The notes beneath the pieces are model-generated. The model saw nothing but the letters and a program-made list of their open reading frames with translations, had not been told where the DNA came from and did not search any database. This document shows positions 7,989 through 16,900 of a stretch of DNA of 44,304 nt, one piece after another (position 1 is the first letter of the stretch; each line of letters opens with the position of its first letter). The position numbers and the translations under genes were made by a program. The stretch spans positions 1 to 44,304 of the forward strand of contig NZ_JARRAF010000037.1 of NCBI RefSeq assembly GCF_030129945.1, read 5' to 3'. The stretch is from Parachitinimonas caeni. Its GTDB lineage: Bacteria > Pseudomonadota > Gammaproteobacteria > Burkholderiales > Chitinimonadaceae.

Positions 7989-9308
7989 ATGTTTTGTCGA
8001 TGGACTGTTCTGACCCTGTCACTGCTTACCGTTGGGCCGGCGCTGGCGGCCGATGTGGCGCGCCTACGTTTCATTCAGGGCTCATGGGTCAACCTGCGGG
8101 CCGATGCCGGGCAAAACGCGGCGGTGATCACCCAACTCACCATCAATACCGAAGTCGCCCTGCTGGGCGAGCAGAACAAGAGCTGCGAAATCAGCTGGCA
8201 GGACAAGCGCGGGTTTGTGCCCTGCAGGCTTCTTTCTGAAAAGAAACTGACCATAGCCGAATTTGAACGCTACCTGCCCGGCGGTAGTGAGAATGTGCGC
8301 TATTCGGCGCCCCGGCTGTTCTGGCTGGCACCCTCGGCTGCGCGTCTGGTTGCTGCCGGCGAGAGCTTTTGGGAAAGCATGCTCACGCCCGCGCAAAAGC
8401 TGAAAGAAGCCCCGGTCCGTTATGCCAGCCGTCTGGGCAAGCCAATACCCGAGATCCACCCGGAAACGGACAAGGTACCCCCTCTGGTGCGGTATCCGAT
8501 TCCCGAATTCGACGCGATGAAGGCTTTGCTCAAGGCGGGCATTGTGGTGGCACCGGAGAAAAAGCCGGTTTACGTCCGCTGGCCGGACGCCGAGGCCGCG
8601 CATAAGGCGGATCGCTTGGGGAGCATGGGCGAGGCGGCCAGTCTGCTCGATGGTTTGATTGCGCTGGCCAAGCCCACGGCGATCAGCCCTTCGCTGTTCA
8701 AGCGCGATGCGGATCTGGCACCGCCTGGCGTAGGTATCGAGGCGCTGAGTGCGCTGTTCCAGTTCAAGGAAACGCTCAAACCACTGGCCGGGCCGCGTTG
8801 GGAATGGACGGACTATCGTGAAATTGACCCACACTACTCCGGAGCCTGGGATCTCGGTAGCTTTGAGCTGCGTCTGGATCACCCGGTTTACGAGCACCGC
8901 ATTGGTAGCAAGGGGGAGGTAGGAGTTTATGAGTGGATGGTCACCGACAAGTGGGAGCCAAACTTTGTTGGAACGGATTGTTTTGACGGGTTTATTGAGC
9001 CGCAAGGCAAGCAGCTGATGCCCGGCTACGCCAAGGTCAGCAAGCCCCTGACGTGGTTTTATACCGCCGCCGCCTTACCCCATAAGAAGGCAACCGTTGT
9101 TAGCCGTACCCTCAAGTTTCCCAAGCATGATTCGGTGAACCGGCTGGAGATCCGTGATATTGACCTGAATGGCGACAAGGTGCCGGATCTTGCGCTGTGG
9201 CAGGTGATGGATAGTGACGGGCTTCGTCTGTCGGCGCACATTCTGCTCGCCAATATCGGCGGCGTGTGGACCTTGATCAGCGGCGAGAGGGAGTCGATAT
9301 GCACCTGA
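7989..9308 (+). CDS. Exported SH3b-like domain protein, paralogue 1
   Basis: The protein has 439 residues. A signal peptide (1-20, ending ALAA) is followed by an SH3b-like module at about residues 28-85 (GSWVNLRADAGQNAAVITQLTINTEVALL...W...GFVPCRLLSE), the pattern of bacterial SH3 domains that bind cell-wall peptides. The long middle part has no family I recognise. Near the C terminus DLNGDKVPDLALW resembles an acidic calcium-binding loop of the FG-GAP or dockerin type. The next gene is a paralogue with the same architecture and overlaps it by 10 bases, so the two are translated together. A periplasmic or surface role is likely; the exact function is unknown. Confidence 0.7.
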   Translation: MFCRWTVLTLSLLTVGPALAADVARLRFIQGSWVNLRADAGQNAAVITQLTINTEVALLGEQNKSCEISWQDKRGFVPCRLLSEKKLTIAEFERYLPGGSENVRYSAPRLFWLAPSAARLVAAGESFWESMLTPAQKLKEAPVRYASRLGKPIPEIHPETDKVPPLVRYPIPEFDAMKALLKAGIVVAPEKKPVYVRWPDAEAAHKADRLGSMGEAASLLDGLIALAKPTAISPSLFKRDADLAPPGVGIEALSALFQFKETLKPLAGPRWEWTDYREIDPHYSGAWDLGSFELRLDHPVYEHRIGSKGEVGVYEWMVTDKWEPNFVGTDCFDGFIEPQGKQLMPGYAKVSKPLTWFYTAAALPHKKATVVSRTLKFPKHDSVNRLEIRDIDLNGDKVPDLALWQVMDSDGLRLSAHILLANIGGVWTLISGERESICT

Positions 9309-10624
9309 ATCAACGCCAACTGATGGGGGCGCTGGTTTGCCTCGCAATGGGTCATTGGGTGCCGGGTTACGCGGCGGACGCCCGGTTCATCGCCGGTTCG
9401 TGGGTCAATCTGCGCGAGGCGCCCTCTGACAGTGCCAAGGTGCTTGGGCAGTGGGTGATCAATACCCCGGTGACGCTGTTGTCGGAGCAAGGGCGATTCT
9501 GCGAAGTGTCGGCCGAGGGCAGGCAAGGTTTTATTGCCTGCCGATTGCTGTCAGAGCACAAGACGCGGTTGGAGGAAGTGGATGCCCACCTGGCCGACGG
9601 TACGGATAACCCGAAGGCAGACCCGACCAAGGCTTTCTGGCTCGACCCGACGGTAGAGCGCCTGTTTGATGCGGGCGAGTGGTTCTGGGGAAAAATGCTG
9701 AGCCCGAAGCAACAGGCCAAAGAGCGGCCTTTGCAATACGGTAGCGAGCAGGATAAAGCGGATGTCAGCGCAGGCAAATACAGGGACAAGCCCACGCCGC
9801 TAGTGCGATTTGCCATTCCTGAATTCGAAGCCATGAAAGACTTGCTGAAAAAGGGGCGGGTATTCCCAGTGAAAGCGGAGGGCGCCCCGGTGCCGTTCGA
9901 GACGTTCATGGCGCAACAAGCCGAAGCTGACAAGCGGCGGCAGCCATGGGAGGTCAGTTACCCGTCGGTGAACTATAAACTGGCCATCTTGGCTGGAAAG
10001 TCGGTGTTTGCCGGTGAGCGCGACCTGGCACCGCCCTCGTTTTCGGTCCAGCAGTGCAGCGGCTGGTTTAGCCTCCCGGCGCGAATCAAGTCTGTGACGG
10101 CACCGCGCTATCTGAATGCCTACTGGCTGGAAGTGGATGCGCGCTACAGCGGGGGCTGGGACGTTGGTAGCGTGAAATTCGGCCTGGATGCGTCGGTACA
10201 TGAATACCGGATATGGCCGGATGGCACCGTAACCCGGCATCGCTTCGAACCACAGGATGAAATCACTAGGGGGGTTGAGCGGGCATGTGTCGATTTGCCC
10301 CGCTATGGCGAATCGTTGGCTGGCAAAGAGCCTGAGTACGATAGCAAGGGCAAGGTGCCCTTGCTCTGGTTTGTTTCCCCCAAATTGTTCGAATTCAGCA
10401 AGAAAGCCCAGATCACCCGGCGCAAGATCAAGCAGGAAAGCGGTTATGTAGAAGTGTTCGATGTCGATCTGAATCAGGACCGCATTCCCGACCTGTCTTT
10501 GTGGCGACAGGTTGCCGTGACAGTCATTGTTGGGGATGTAGACGCCGTTCAGAAGACCCTGTTTGCCAATGTCAGCGGCCGTTGGTGGTGGCTGGATACC
10601 CGCACGTTGACGGAGTGCACCTGA
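9299..10624 (+). CDS. Exported SH3b-like domain protein, paralogue 2
   Basis: The protein has 441 residues from MHLNQRQLMGALVCLAMG, with gagaggga as ribosome site inside the end of the previous gene. It has a signal peptide ending near GYAA and then an SH3b-like module (GSWVNLREAPSDSAKVLGQW...GFIACRLLSEHK). Blocks shared with the upstream paralogue include the WFW/FWES region, PLVRFAIPEFEAMKDLLKKG (PLVRYPIPEFDAMKALLKAG in paralogue 1), the DLAPPSF/DLAPPGV block, YSGGWDVGS and a C-terminal DLNQDRIPDLSLW acidic loop. The pair arose by tandem duplication. It ends three bases before the ATP-grasp gene, so it may be cotranscribed with the glycan genes. Confidence 0.7.
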   Translation: MHLNQRQLMGALVCLAMGHWVPGYAADARFIAGSWVNLREAPSDSAKVLGQWVINTPVTLLSEQGRFCEVSAEGRQGFIACRLLSEHKTRLEEVDAHLADGTDNPKADPTKAFWLDPTVERLFDAGEWFWGKMLSPKQQAKERPLQYGSEQDKADVSAGKYRDKPTPLVRFAIPEFEAMKDLLKKGRVFPVKAEGAPVPFETFMAQQAEADKRRQPWEVSYPSVNYKLAILAGKSVFAGERDLAPPSFSVQQCSGWFSLPARIKSVTAPRYLNAYWLEVDARYSGGWDVGSVKFGLDASVHEYRIWPDGTVTRHRFEPQDEITRGVERACVDLPRYGESLAGKEPEYDSKGKVPLLWFVSPKLFEFSKKAQITRRKIKQESGYVEVFDVDLNQDRIPDLSLWRQVAVTVIVGDVDAVQKTLFANVSGRWWWLDTRTLTECT

Positions 10625-10627
10625 GCC

Positions 10628-11563
10628 ATGATCCAAACCTGCTATCTGATCACTGGCATTGGCGGCGATATTGCCCAGAACACCGCGCGTATTGTGCGCG
10701 AGGTGCGGCCCCATGCACGGATCATCGGCAGTGATCTGCACGAGCGGCACGCGGGGCGATTATTTGTTGATGCCTGCTATTGCCTGCCACCTGCTACCGC
10801 ACCCGACTACTTGCCGGCCTTGCGCGCCTTGCTGGCTGAGCAGGCGGTGAGCCATGTGTTGCCAATGACCGAGCCGGAGCTGAATTTTCTGGCCGGGCTA
10901 CCCACCTTGCCGGAGGGTGTGCAGTGGTTTCTGTGCGGGGCCGCGGCGATTCGTGCCGGCGTCGATAAGCTCGACACCACGCGCCAGCTGCTGGCTCTCG
11001 GTATCGACATGCCCTGGACCGTACCGGTCGCCGAAGGCGCCCTCGAATACCCCTGCATGCTCAAGCCCCGGCGTGGTTCAGGTTCGCGTGGGGTATTCAA
11101 GATCGAGGATGCCAGCGACGCGGCCTACCACGTTCGTAAATCGCCCGACGCGGTGTTTCAGCAGTTGTTGGAGCCGGCCGAGCGGGAAGTAACCTGCGCG
11201 ATTTTCCGCGCCCGTAGCGGTGAAGTGAGGGTATTGCAGCTACAGCGACGGTTGATTGGCGGCCTCACGGGCTGGGCCGAAACCATCCACGACCCGGCGG
11301 TCGAGGCGCTGTGCGGTGAAATCGCCGAGAAACTCGATATTCGCGGTTGTTGCAATGTGCAACTACGCCGCACCGACGCCGGCCCCAAAGTGTTCGAAAT
11401 CAACCCGCGTATCTCTTCCACCGCCCTCATGCGCCATCTGCTGGGCTTTTGCGATGTGCAATGGTGGCTGGATGATGCCGACGGTCAGCTCGGTAAGGAT
11501 TACCAGCCCATACCCGCCGGCCGTGAAGTGGTCAGGGTATTTGATGCTGCGGTGTTGAGATAA
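10628..11563 (+). CDS. ATP-grasp ligase of a glycan locus
   Basis: The protein has 311 residues. The N-terminal ITGIGGDIAQNTARIVRE segment is a preATP-grasp Rossmann-like domain. The central PCMLKPRRGSGSRGVFKI is the ATP-grasp nucleotide-binding loop, and KVFEINPRISSTALMRHL is the magnesium-binding and catalytic end. The layout is that of CarB/PylC-like ATP-grasp enzymes, which join a carboxylate to an amine or similar nucleophile. It lies directly before pseudaminic acid synthase. Similar proteins occur in nonulosonic acid and surface glycan clusters, where they may modify sugars with amino acids. The actual substrate is unknown. Confidence 0.75.
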   Translation: MIQTCYLITGIGGDIAQNTARIVREVRPHARIIGSDLHERHAGRLFVDACYCLPPATAPDYLPALRALLAEQAVSHVLPMTEPELNFLAGLPTLPEGVQWFLCGAAAIRAGVDKLDTTRQLLALGIDMPWTVPVAEGALEYPCMLKPRRGSGSRGVFKIEDASDAAYHVRKSPDAVFQQLLEPAEREVTCAIFRARSGEVRVLQLQRRLIGGLTGWAETIHDPAVEALCGEIAEKLDIRGCCNVQLRRTDAGPKVFEINPRISSTALMRHLLGFCDVQWWLDDADGQLGKDYQPIPAGREVVRVFDAAVLR

Positions 11564-11601
11564 GCCAAGGTGGCCAAGCGGTCACTCAAGAGGATAAAAC
11601 C

Positions 11602-12651
11602 ATGTCGTTTGCCATCGCCCATCGCCCCATCGGGCCGGATCAGCCGCCCTTCATCATCGCCGAGATGTCGGGTAACCATAATCAGTCGCTGGAGCGGGCG
11701 CTGGCGATTGTCGAGGCGGCGGCCAAGGCGGGGGCACATGCGCTCAAGTTGCAGACGTATACGCCCGACACCATGACGCTGGATCTGGATGAAGCCGAAT
11801 TCCGGGTGGCCAGCGACGATGCACTATGGGGCGGCAAGTCTTTGTACAAGCTGTATGCCGAGGCTTACACCCCGTGGGACTGGCATGCGCCGATCATGCA
11901 GCGGGCACAGGCGCTGGGCATGCTGTGCTTTTCCACGCCGTTTGACGAAACCGCCGTCGATTTTCTCGAATCGCTGAATGTGCCCGCCTACAAGATCGCC
12001 TCGTTTGAGAACGCCGATCTGCCCTTGATCAGGCGGGTAGCGGCCACCGGCAAGCCGATGATCATCTCGACCGGTATGGCCACCCTGGCCGAGCTGGACG
12101 AGACCGTGCAGGCAGCGCGGGCCGCCGGCTGTGGCGAGCTGGTGCTGCTCAAATGTACAAGCACTTATCCGGCCAGCCCGATCAATACCAATATTCGCAC
12201 CATTCCGCATCTGCGCGAGTTGTTCGGCTGCGAGGTGGGGCTGTCCGACCACACCATGGGGGTCGGGGTGTCGGTGGCCGCCGTGGCGCTGGGGGCAACG
12301 GTCATCGAGAAGCATTTCACGCTGAGCCGGGCCGATGGGGGTGTCGATTCGGCGTTTTCGCTGGAGCCGGCCGAACTGGCGAGTCTGGTTATCGAAACGG
12401 AGCGAGCCTGGCAGGCGTTGGGGCGGGTGTCGTATGGCCCCACTGCTTCGGAGCGCCCATCGCTCGCTTACCGGCGCTCGCTGTATGTGGTGCGCGACCT
12501 GAAAGCCGGCGACATGCTGACCAACGAGTCGGTTCGTGCCATTCGCCCCGGTTTGGGCCTGCCGCCCAAGTATCTGGATCAGGTACTGGGCAAGCGGGTG
12601 AACCGGGATGTTAAACGCGGCACGGCCCTGGGCTGGGAATTGCTGGGGTGA
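11602..12651 (+). CDS. pseI: Pseudaminic acid synthase (NeuB family)
   Basis: The protein has 349 residues. Family blocks are IIAEMSGNHNQSLERALAI near the N terminus, AGAHALKLQTYTPDTMT, YKIASFENADLPLI, ISTGMATLAELDETV, LLKCTSTYPA, GLSDHTMG and IEKHFTLSRADGGVDSAFSLEP. The last block is the variant typical of PseI rather than sialic acid synthase. A C-terminal SAF/antifreeze-like domain follows (about residues 288-345, RRSLYVVRDLKAGD...). PseI condenses a 2,4-diacetamido-trideoxy-hexose with phosphoenolpyruvate to give pseudaminic acid, used on flagellins and surface glycans. The other Pse pathway enzymes are not in this window. aagaggataaaacc upstream serves as ribosome site. Confidence 0.9.
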   Translation: MSFAIAHRPIGPDQPPFIIAEMSGNHNQSLERALAIVEAAAKAGAHALKLQTYTPDTMTLDLDEAEFRVASDDALWGGKSLYKLYAEAYTPWDWHAPIMQRAQALGMLCFSTPFDETAVDFLESLNVPAYKIASFENADLPLIRRVAATGKPMIISTGMATLAELDETVQAARAAGCGELVLLKCTSTYPASPINTNIRTIPHLRELFGCEVGLSDHTMGVGVSVAAVALGATVIEKHFTLSRADGGVDSAFSLEPAELASLVIETERAWQALGRVSYGPTASERPSLAYRRSLYVVRDLKAGDMLTNESVRAIRPGLGLPPKYLDQVLGKRVNRDVKRGTALGWELLG

Positions 12652-12737
12652 GGCCCAGACGGCCTGAGGTCCACTGATGAAATGCCCACACCTTACCGTT
12701 CACGGAACATAGAAGACTTTTTCTAGGGAATCTCACC

Positions 12738-13991
12738 ATGAGCCAGACCGGCCTGATCGACTGGAAAACCCATGCCTGGCAAGACCCGAATATGGTGGCC
12801 TGGTATGCGCAGCGGATGGAGCAGAACCTCGATACCAACCAGCTGAAGAACCGGCTGGAGCTGGAGCTGATTGCCCGGCATCTGCGTGGCCATTCAGTGC
12901 TGGATGTCGGCATCGGCACAGGGCGCGCCTCGCTGCCGCTGCTGAAGTCGGGCTATGCCGTTAGCGGTATTGATAGCTCGCAAGCCATGCTCGACGAAAC
13001 CCGGCGTCAGGCTGGTGATCTGCCCATCGAGTTGAAAGTGGGGGATATCGGTGCGGTACCGTATGGCGATGGCCGCTTCGATAACGTCATCTCGCTGAAC
13101 GTGCTGGTGCATTTTCCTAACTGGCGAGAGGTGCTGGTGGAGTGGAAACGGGTGCTCAAGCCGGGGGGGCGCATCATCTTCGACATTCACTCCTTCGATC
13201 ATCTGCTGGCGGCGCTGGGGGAGGGCGAGCAGCTGCAGCGGCTGACCCGGCCTGGTGAAACGTCGGCTGAATTTGCCGAATACAAATCAACCGCTGGCGT
13301 CGCGCAGATTGTGGCCTTTGCCAACTCGGTCGGGCTGAAGGTGGTGGCGGTAGCGCCTTATGGCGCGTTTCTGGGTGGAGGCAACCCGAATTACTGGCTG
13401 ACCAAGCTGGAAAGCAGTTTCCGCTGGAAGCGGCTGTTGTCGTGGATCACCCTCGACCAGCGGCTGATGGAGTTTGCCTGTTTTCTGGAACAGACCTTTG
13501 TCGAGCATCTGGGTAGCGCCATCTGCGGCCGTCTGATGGTGGTGCTGGAAAACCAGCCGGACCCGGCTGGCAATGCCGAGCTGCTGGCACGCCACACCGA
13601 GTTGAACCAGCGAGAAGGCGATCGCCTGCATCTGGAGAGCTACTTTGAACGCCTGCCGAGCAGTGCCGAACAGCGGGCGGCGTTGTGGGAACGGCACTTC
13701 AGCCATCCACGCAATCTGGTGCTGCTATACGAAATCTTCCGCTCGCTGGGCGGCGATACCCATATCGACATGGCCCTGGCCATTCCGCAGCCCTGGAGCT
13801 ATCGCTTTGATACCTGGGCACTGCAGGATGCTTACGACGATGCTGGCTGGCATCTGGCCCGCAATTGGGCGGATGTCATGGCCGAGCCCGCCCAGTGTCA
13901 TGGGGTTTCGCTGCCAGCCACCCTCGAATACCCGTTGATGAAACGACTTCTTTCCACCTGTTATGGTCTGTTTGACGAAGGGCAAGCATGA
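12738..13991 (+). CDS. SAM-dependent methyltransferase with C-terminal extension
   Basis: The protein has 417 residues. The class I methyltransferase signature VLDVGIGTGRASLPLLKSGYAVSGIDSSQAMLDE lies at about residues 54-87, followed by the FDNVISLNVLVHFPNWREVLVEWKRVLKPGG motif IV to VI region. The last 150 residues are not a recognised domain. The next gene begins within its stop codon (ATGA), which indicates tight translational coupling. In this setting the enzyme probably methylates a sugar or carries out a tailoring step on the same glycan that the downstream multi-domain protein builds. Substrate unknown. Confidence 0.75.
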   Translation: MSQTGLIDWKTHAWQDPNMVAWYAQRMEQNLDTNQLKNRLELELIARHLRGHSVLDVGIGTGRASLPLLKSGYAVSGIDSSQAMLDETRRQAGDLPIELKVGDIGAVPYGDGRFDNVISLNVLVHFPNWREVLVEWKRVLKPGGRIIFDIHSFDHLLAALGEGEQLQRLTRPGETSAEFAEYKSTAGVAQIVAFANSVGLKVVAVAPYGAFLGGGNPNYWLTKLESSFRWKRLLSWITLDQRLMEFACFLEQTFVEHLGSAICGRLMVVLENQPDPAGNAELLARHTELNQREGDRLHLESYFERLPSSAEQRAALWERHFSHPRNLVLLYEIFRSLGGDTHIDMALAIPQPWSYRFDTWALQDAYDDAGWHLARNWADVMAEPAQCHGVSLPATLEYPLMKRLLSTCYGLFDEGQA

Positions 13992-16900
13992 AACCAGCCG
14001 CCATTGTTTCGCTGTTGTGGGAAAAAAATCTGGGCGTGCTGGAAGCCTTTGCCCGTCGCCACCCTGAAGTCCATATCCTGATTCTGTCGCGGGGCCTGTC
14101 AGCTGCGGCTTGCCAGCGTCTGGTGGCGGGGGGCGTCAAGCTGGTGGCCTTGGATGGCCTGCTCGACGAAGCGGCCCAGCAACGCGCTGCCGAAGCGGTG
14201 ATGGCCGGGCTGCAGCGGATGCAGCAGAACGCAGCAGCCATTGGTGAACACGCCACCCATTTCAGCCTGGATGGCAGCACCTTCTGCCGGGTGATTGGCG
14301 AACTGGCCGAAAAAACCTGGCCGGCTGTCGCCGCCATTCTGGAAGCGCTGGCGCTGGCCCGGCAGGCTTATGACCTGCGACTGGTGGCTGTCAACGAGGA
14401 CTACACCGAACTTTCAAAAGCCGTGGTGCTGTGGGCAGGCGCCAACCGGGTGCCCAGTCTGCACCTGGCGCACGCGCTGGCGTTGGCTGACCCGTATACC
14501 GTTCACCGCCAGCTCAATGCCGATCTGATCGCGCTGATTGGCGAGCGGGGAGGCGAAGGCTATCTGGACGCCGGCTTCGCCCGCGAGCGACTGCGGGTGA
14601 CGGGCAACCCGGCCTGGGATCACTACCCGGCCTTGCGCCGTGAAAGGGTACTGCTGCGGCGCCAGCTGGCTGAGCAATACGGCTTCGACGGCACGCTGCC
14701 GTTGCTGGTGTTCGGCACCACCTGGGCCGCCAATTTCTCGGCCTTGGTCGATGGACATGCCTTTGCTTCGACCCTGCGCACGTTTTTGTCGAGCGTGGCG
14801 CAGCTCCAACAGCAGGGCGTGCGCTTCACGGCAGTGGTCAAAGACCGGCCCTCCAACCAAAGCTACGGCGCGAACGAATTCGAGCGGGTGCTGGAAGGGT
14901 GTGGGGTCGATCGACGTGGGGTGCGTTATGCCAGCGATACCCCCGACCGCTGGCTGGTGGCGGCCGATGCTGTGGTATCGGTCGATTCCAATCTGACGGT
15001 CGAGGCGATGAGCGCCGGGGTGCCAGCCATCAATCTGATGAACGACTCCGGCCTGCGTATGGGACCATCGTTTGGCGCCTATTCAGGCGTGATCGAGGTG
15101 GCTGCCGATGAACTGGCGGCGGCGATGGGTCGGGTGCTGACTGACAAGGCGTTTGCCAAGGCGGTGGTGGATGCGGCCAGCCGCCAGTTGCCGTATTTTA
15201 ATGCCGGGCACGATGGTCGAGCCACCGAGCGGGTGGCGGCGCTGATGTCGGAGTTGGCGGCGGTATCGCAGCATCGTTTCGTCTGGCAGAGCCATCTGGA
15301 ATTCTCCGATACCGACATTGGCCATTATCACGATACGGCACGGGTCGAGCTGATTGCCCTGCTGCAGGAAGAACCGACGCTGGTGGTGGAGATTGGCTGT
15401 GGCACTGGTGCCACCGGTGCCGAAATCAAGCGGCGCTATCCGCAGGCGGTGGTGTATGGCATCGAAGCCAACCGGCAGGCGGCTGAGCTGGCAGCATCCC
15501 GCATCGACCGGGTGTTGTGTGGCCGGTTTGAAGACTTCGACCTGGCGCGCGAGGGGTTGAGCGAGGGGACGGTCGATCTGGTGATCGTCGCCGATGTGCT
15601 GGAGCATATGTACAACCCCTGGCGGGTGCTGGTGGAGCTACGCCGCTATCTGAAGCCGGGCGGCAAGGTATTGGCCAGTATTCCCAATACCCGCAACCTC
15701 ACCATTATCGACAGCCTGTCCAAAGGCAACTGGCGCTACGAGGCCGAGGGGCTGCTCGACGTCACGCACATTCGTTTCTTTACCAAAGCGGAGGTCGAGC
15801 GCTTCTTTGCCGAAACCGGCTACCGGATTACCGAGATGCGTCATCGTCCCGATGGCCGGCTCTACAATTTCTATCAGCAGAATCAGGGCAAGCCCAACCT
15901 GCAGATCAAGCTTGACCGCATGACGCTCAACGATGTGACGCAGGATGAACTGGTCGAGCTTTGCACGCTCCAGTTTCTGACCCTGGCAGAACCCCTGCCC
16001 GCCGAGGAGCTGCCGCAAACGGCTCCACAACCGACCGGCACCAGCCAGAATGCACGCGAGGCCGATCCTTACCGGCAGTGGCTGAACCTGCATCAGCTCG
16101 ACATGAACCGGGCGCGTCTGTTTGACCAGCGCATGGCCAGCTGGCCGGTTGCGCCGCATGTACACGTACTGGTGCGCTGCGCGAGTCAGGAAGACGCGCC
16201 ACTGGTCCGTACCATTGGCTCGTTGGCGACCCAGCTCTACCACAATGTGACCCTGACGGTCCTGGCCGATTTTGCCCCGCCACGCGGCGTTCCGCTGGGG
16301 GAGCGGATCAGTTGGCAGCATGTCGAATCTGCCCAGGGCACGGCAAGGCTGAGCGAGCTGGCCTGCGAAAGCACCGCTGATTGGATAGCGGTGGTGGATG
16401 CCGGCGATGAAGTGCTTCCCCATACCTTTTTGCAGCTACTGGAGTCAGCCCTCGAAAACCCCGGCTGGCACTTGCTGTACAGCGATGAAGATCGGGTGAC
16501 GGGCGACAAGCAATACGGGTTTCCGCTGTTCAAACCGGATTTCAACCTCGACTACCTGCGCTCCCTGCCTTATATCGGTGGCCTGGTGCTGGTACGGCAG
16601 GGGCTGCTGCGCGAGCTGGGTGGGTTCGATCCGCAGGCCGGGCTGGGTTGGCACTATGACTTTGTGTTGCGCTGCTTCGAGCACTGCGGGGCGCCGGCCA
16701 TCGGCCATGTTGCCGAGGTGCTCTATCATAAGGGCGGTCATGGCGCTGAAGATCTGGCGCAGGTGGCCGATCTGCGCGCTGACCAGATCGCCGCTGTTGA
16801 ACGGCATCTGCATCGACTGGGCGTCATGGCTGAAGTCGGCCCCGCCTATTTTCCGCTGGGCTGGCGGGTACGTTACTGGCATCCGCAGAAACCCCTGGTC

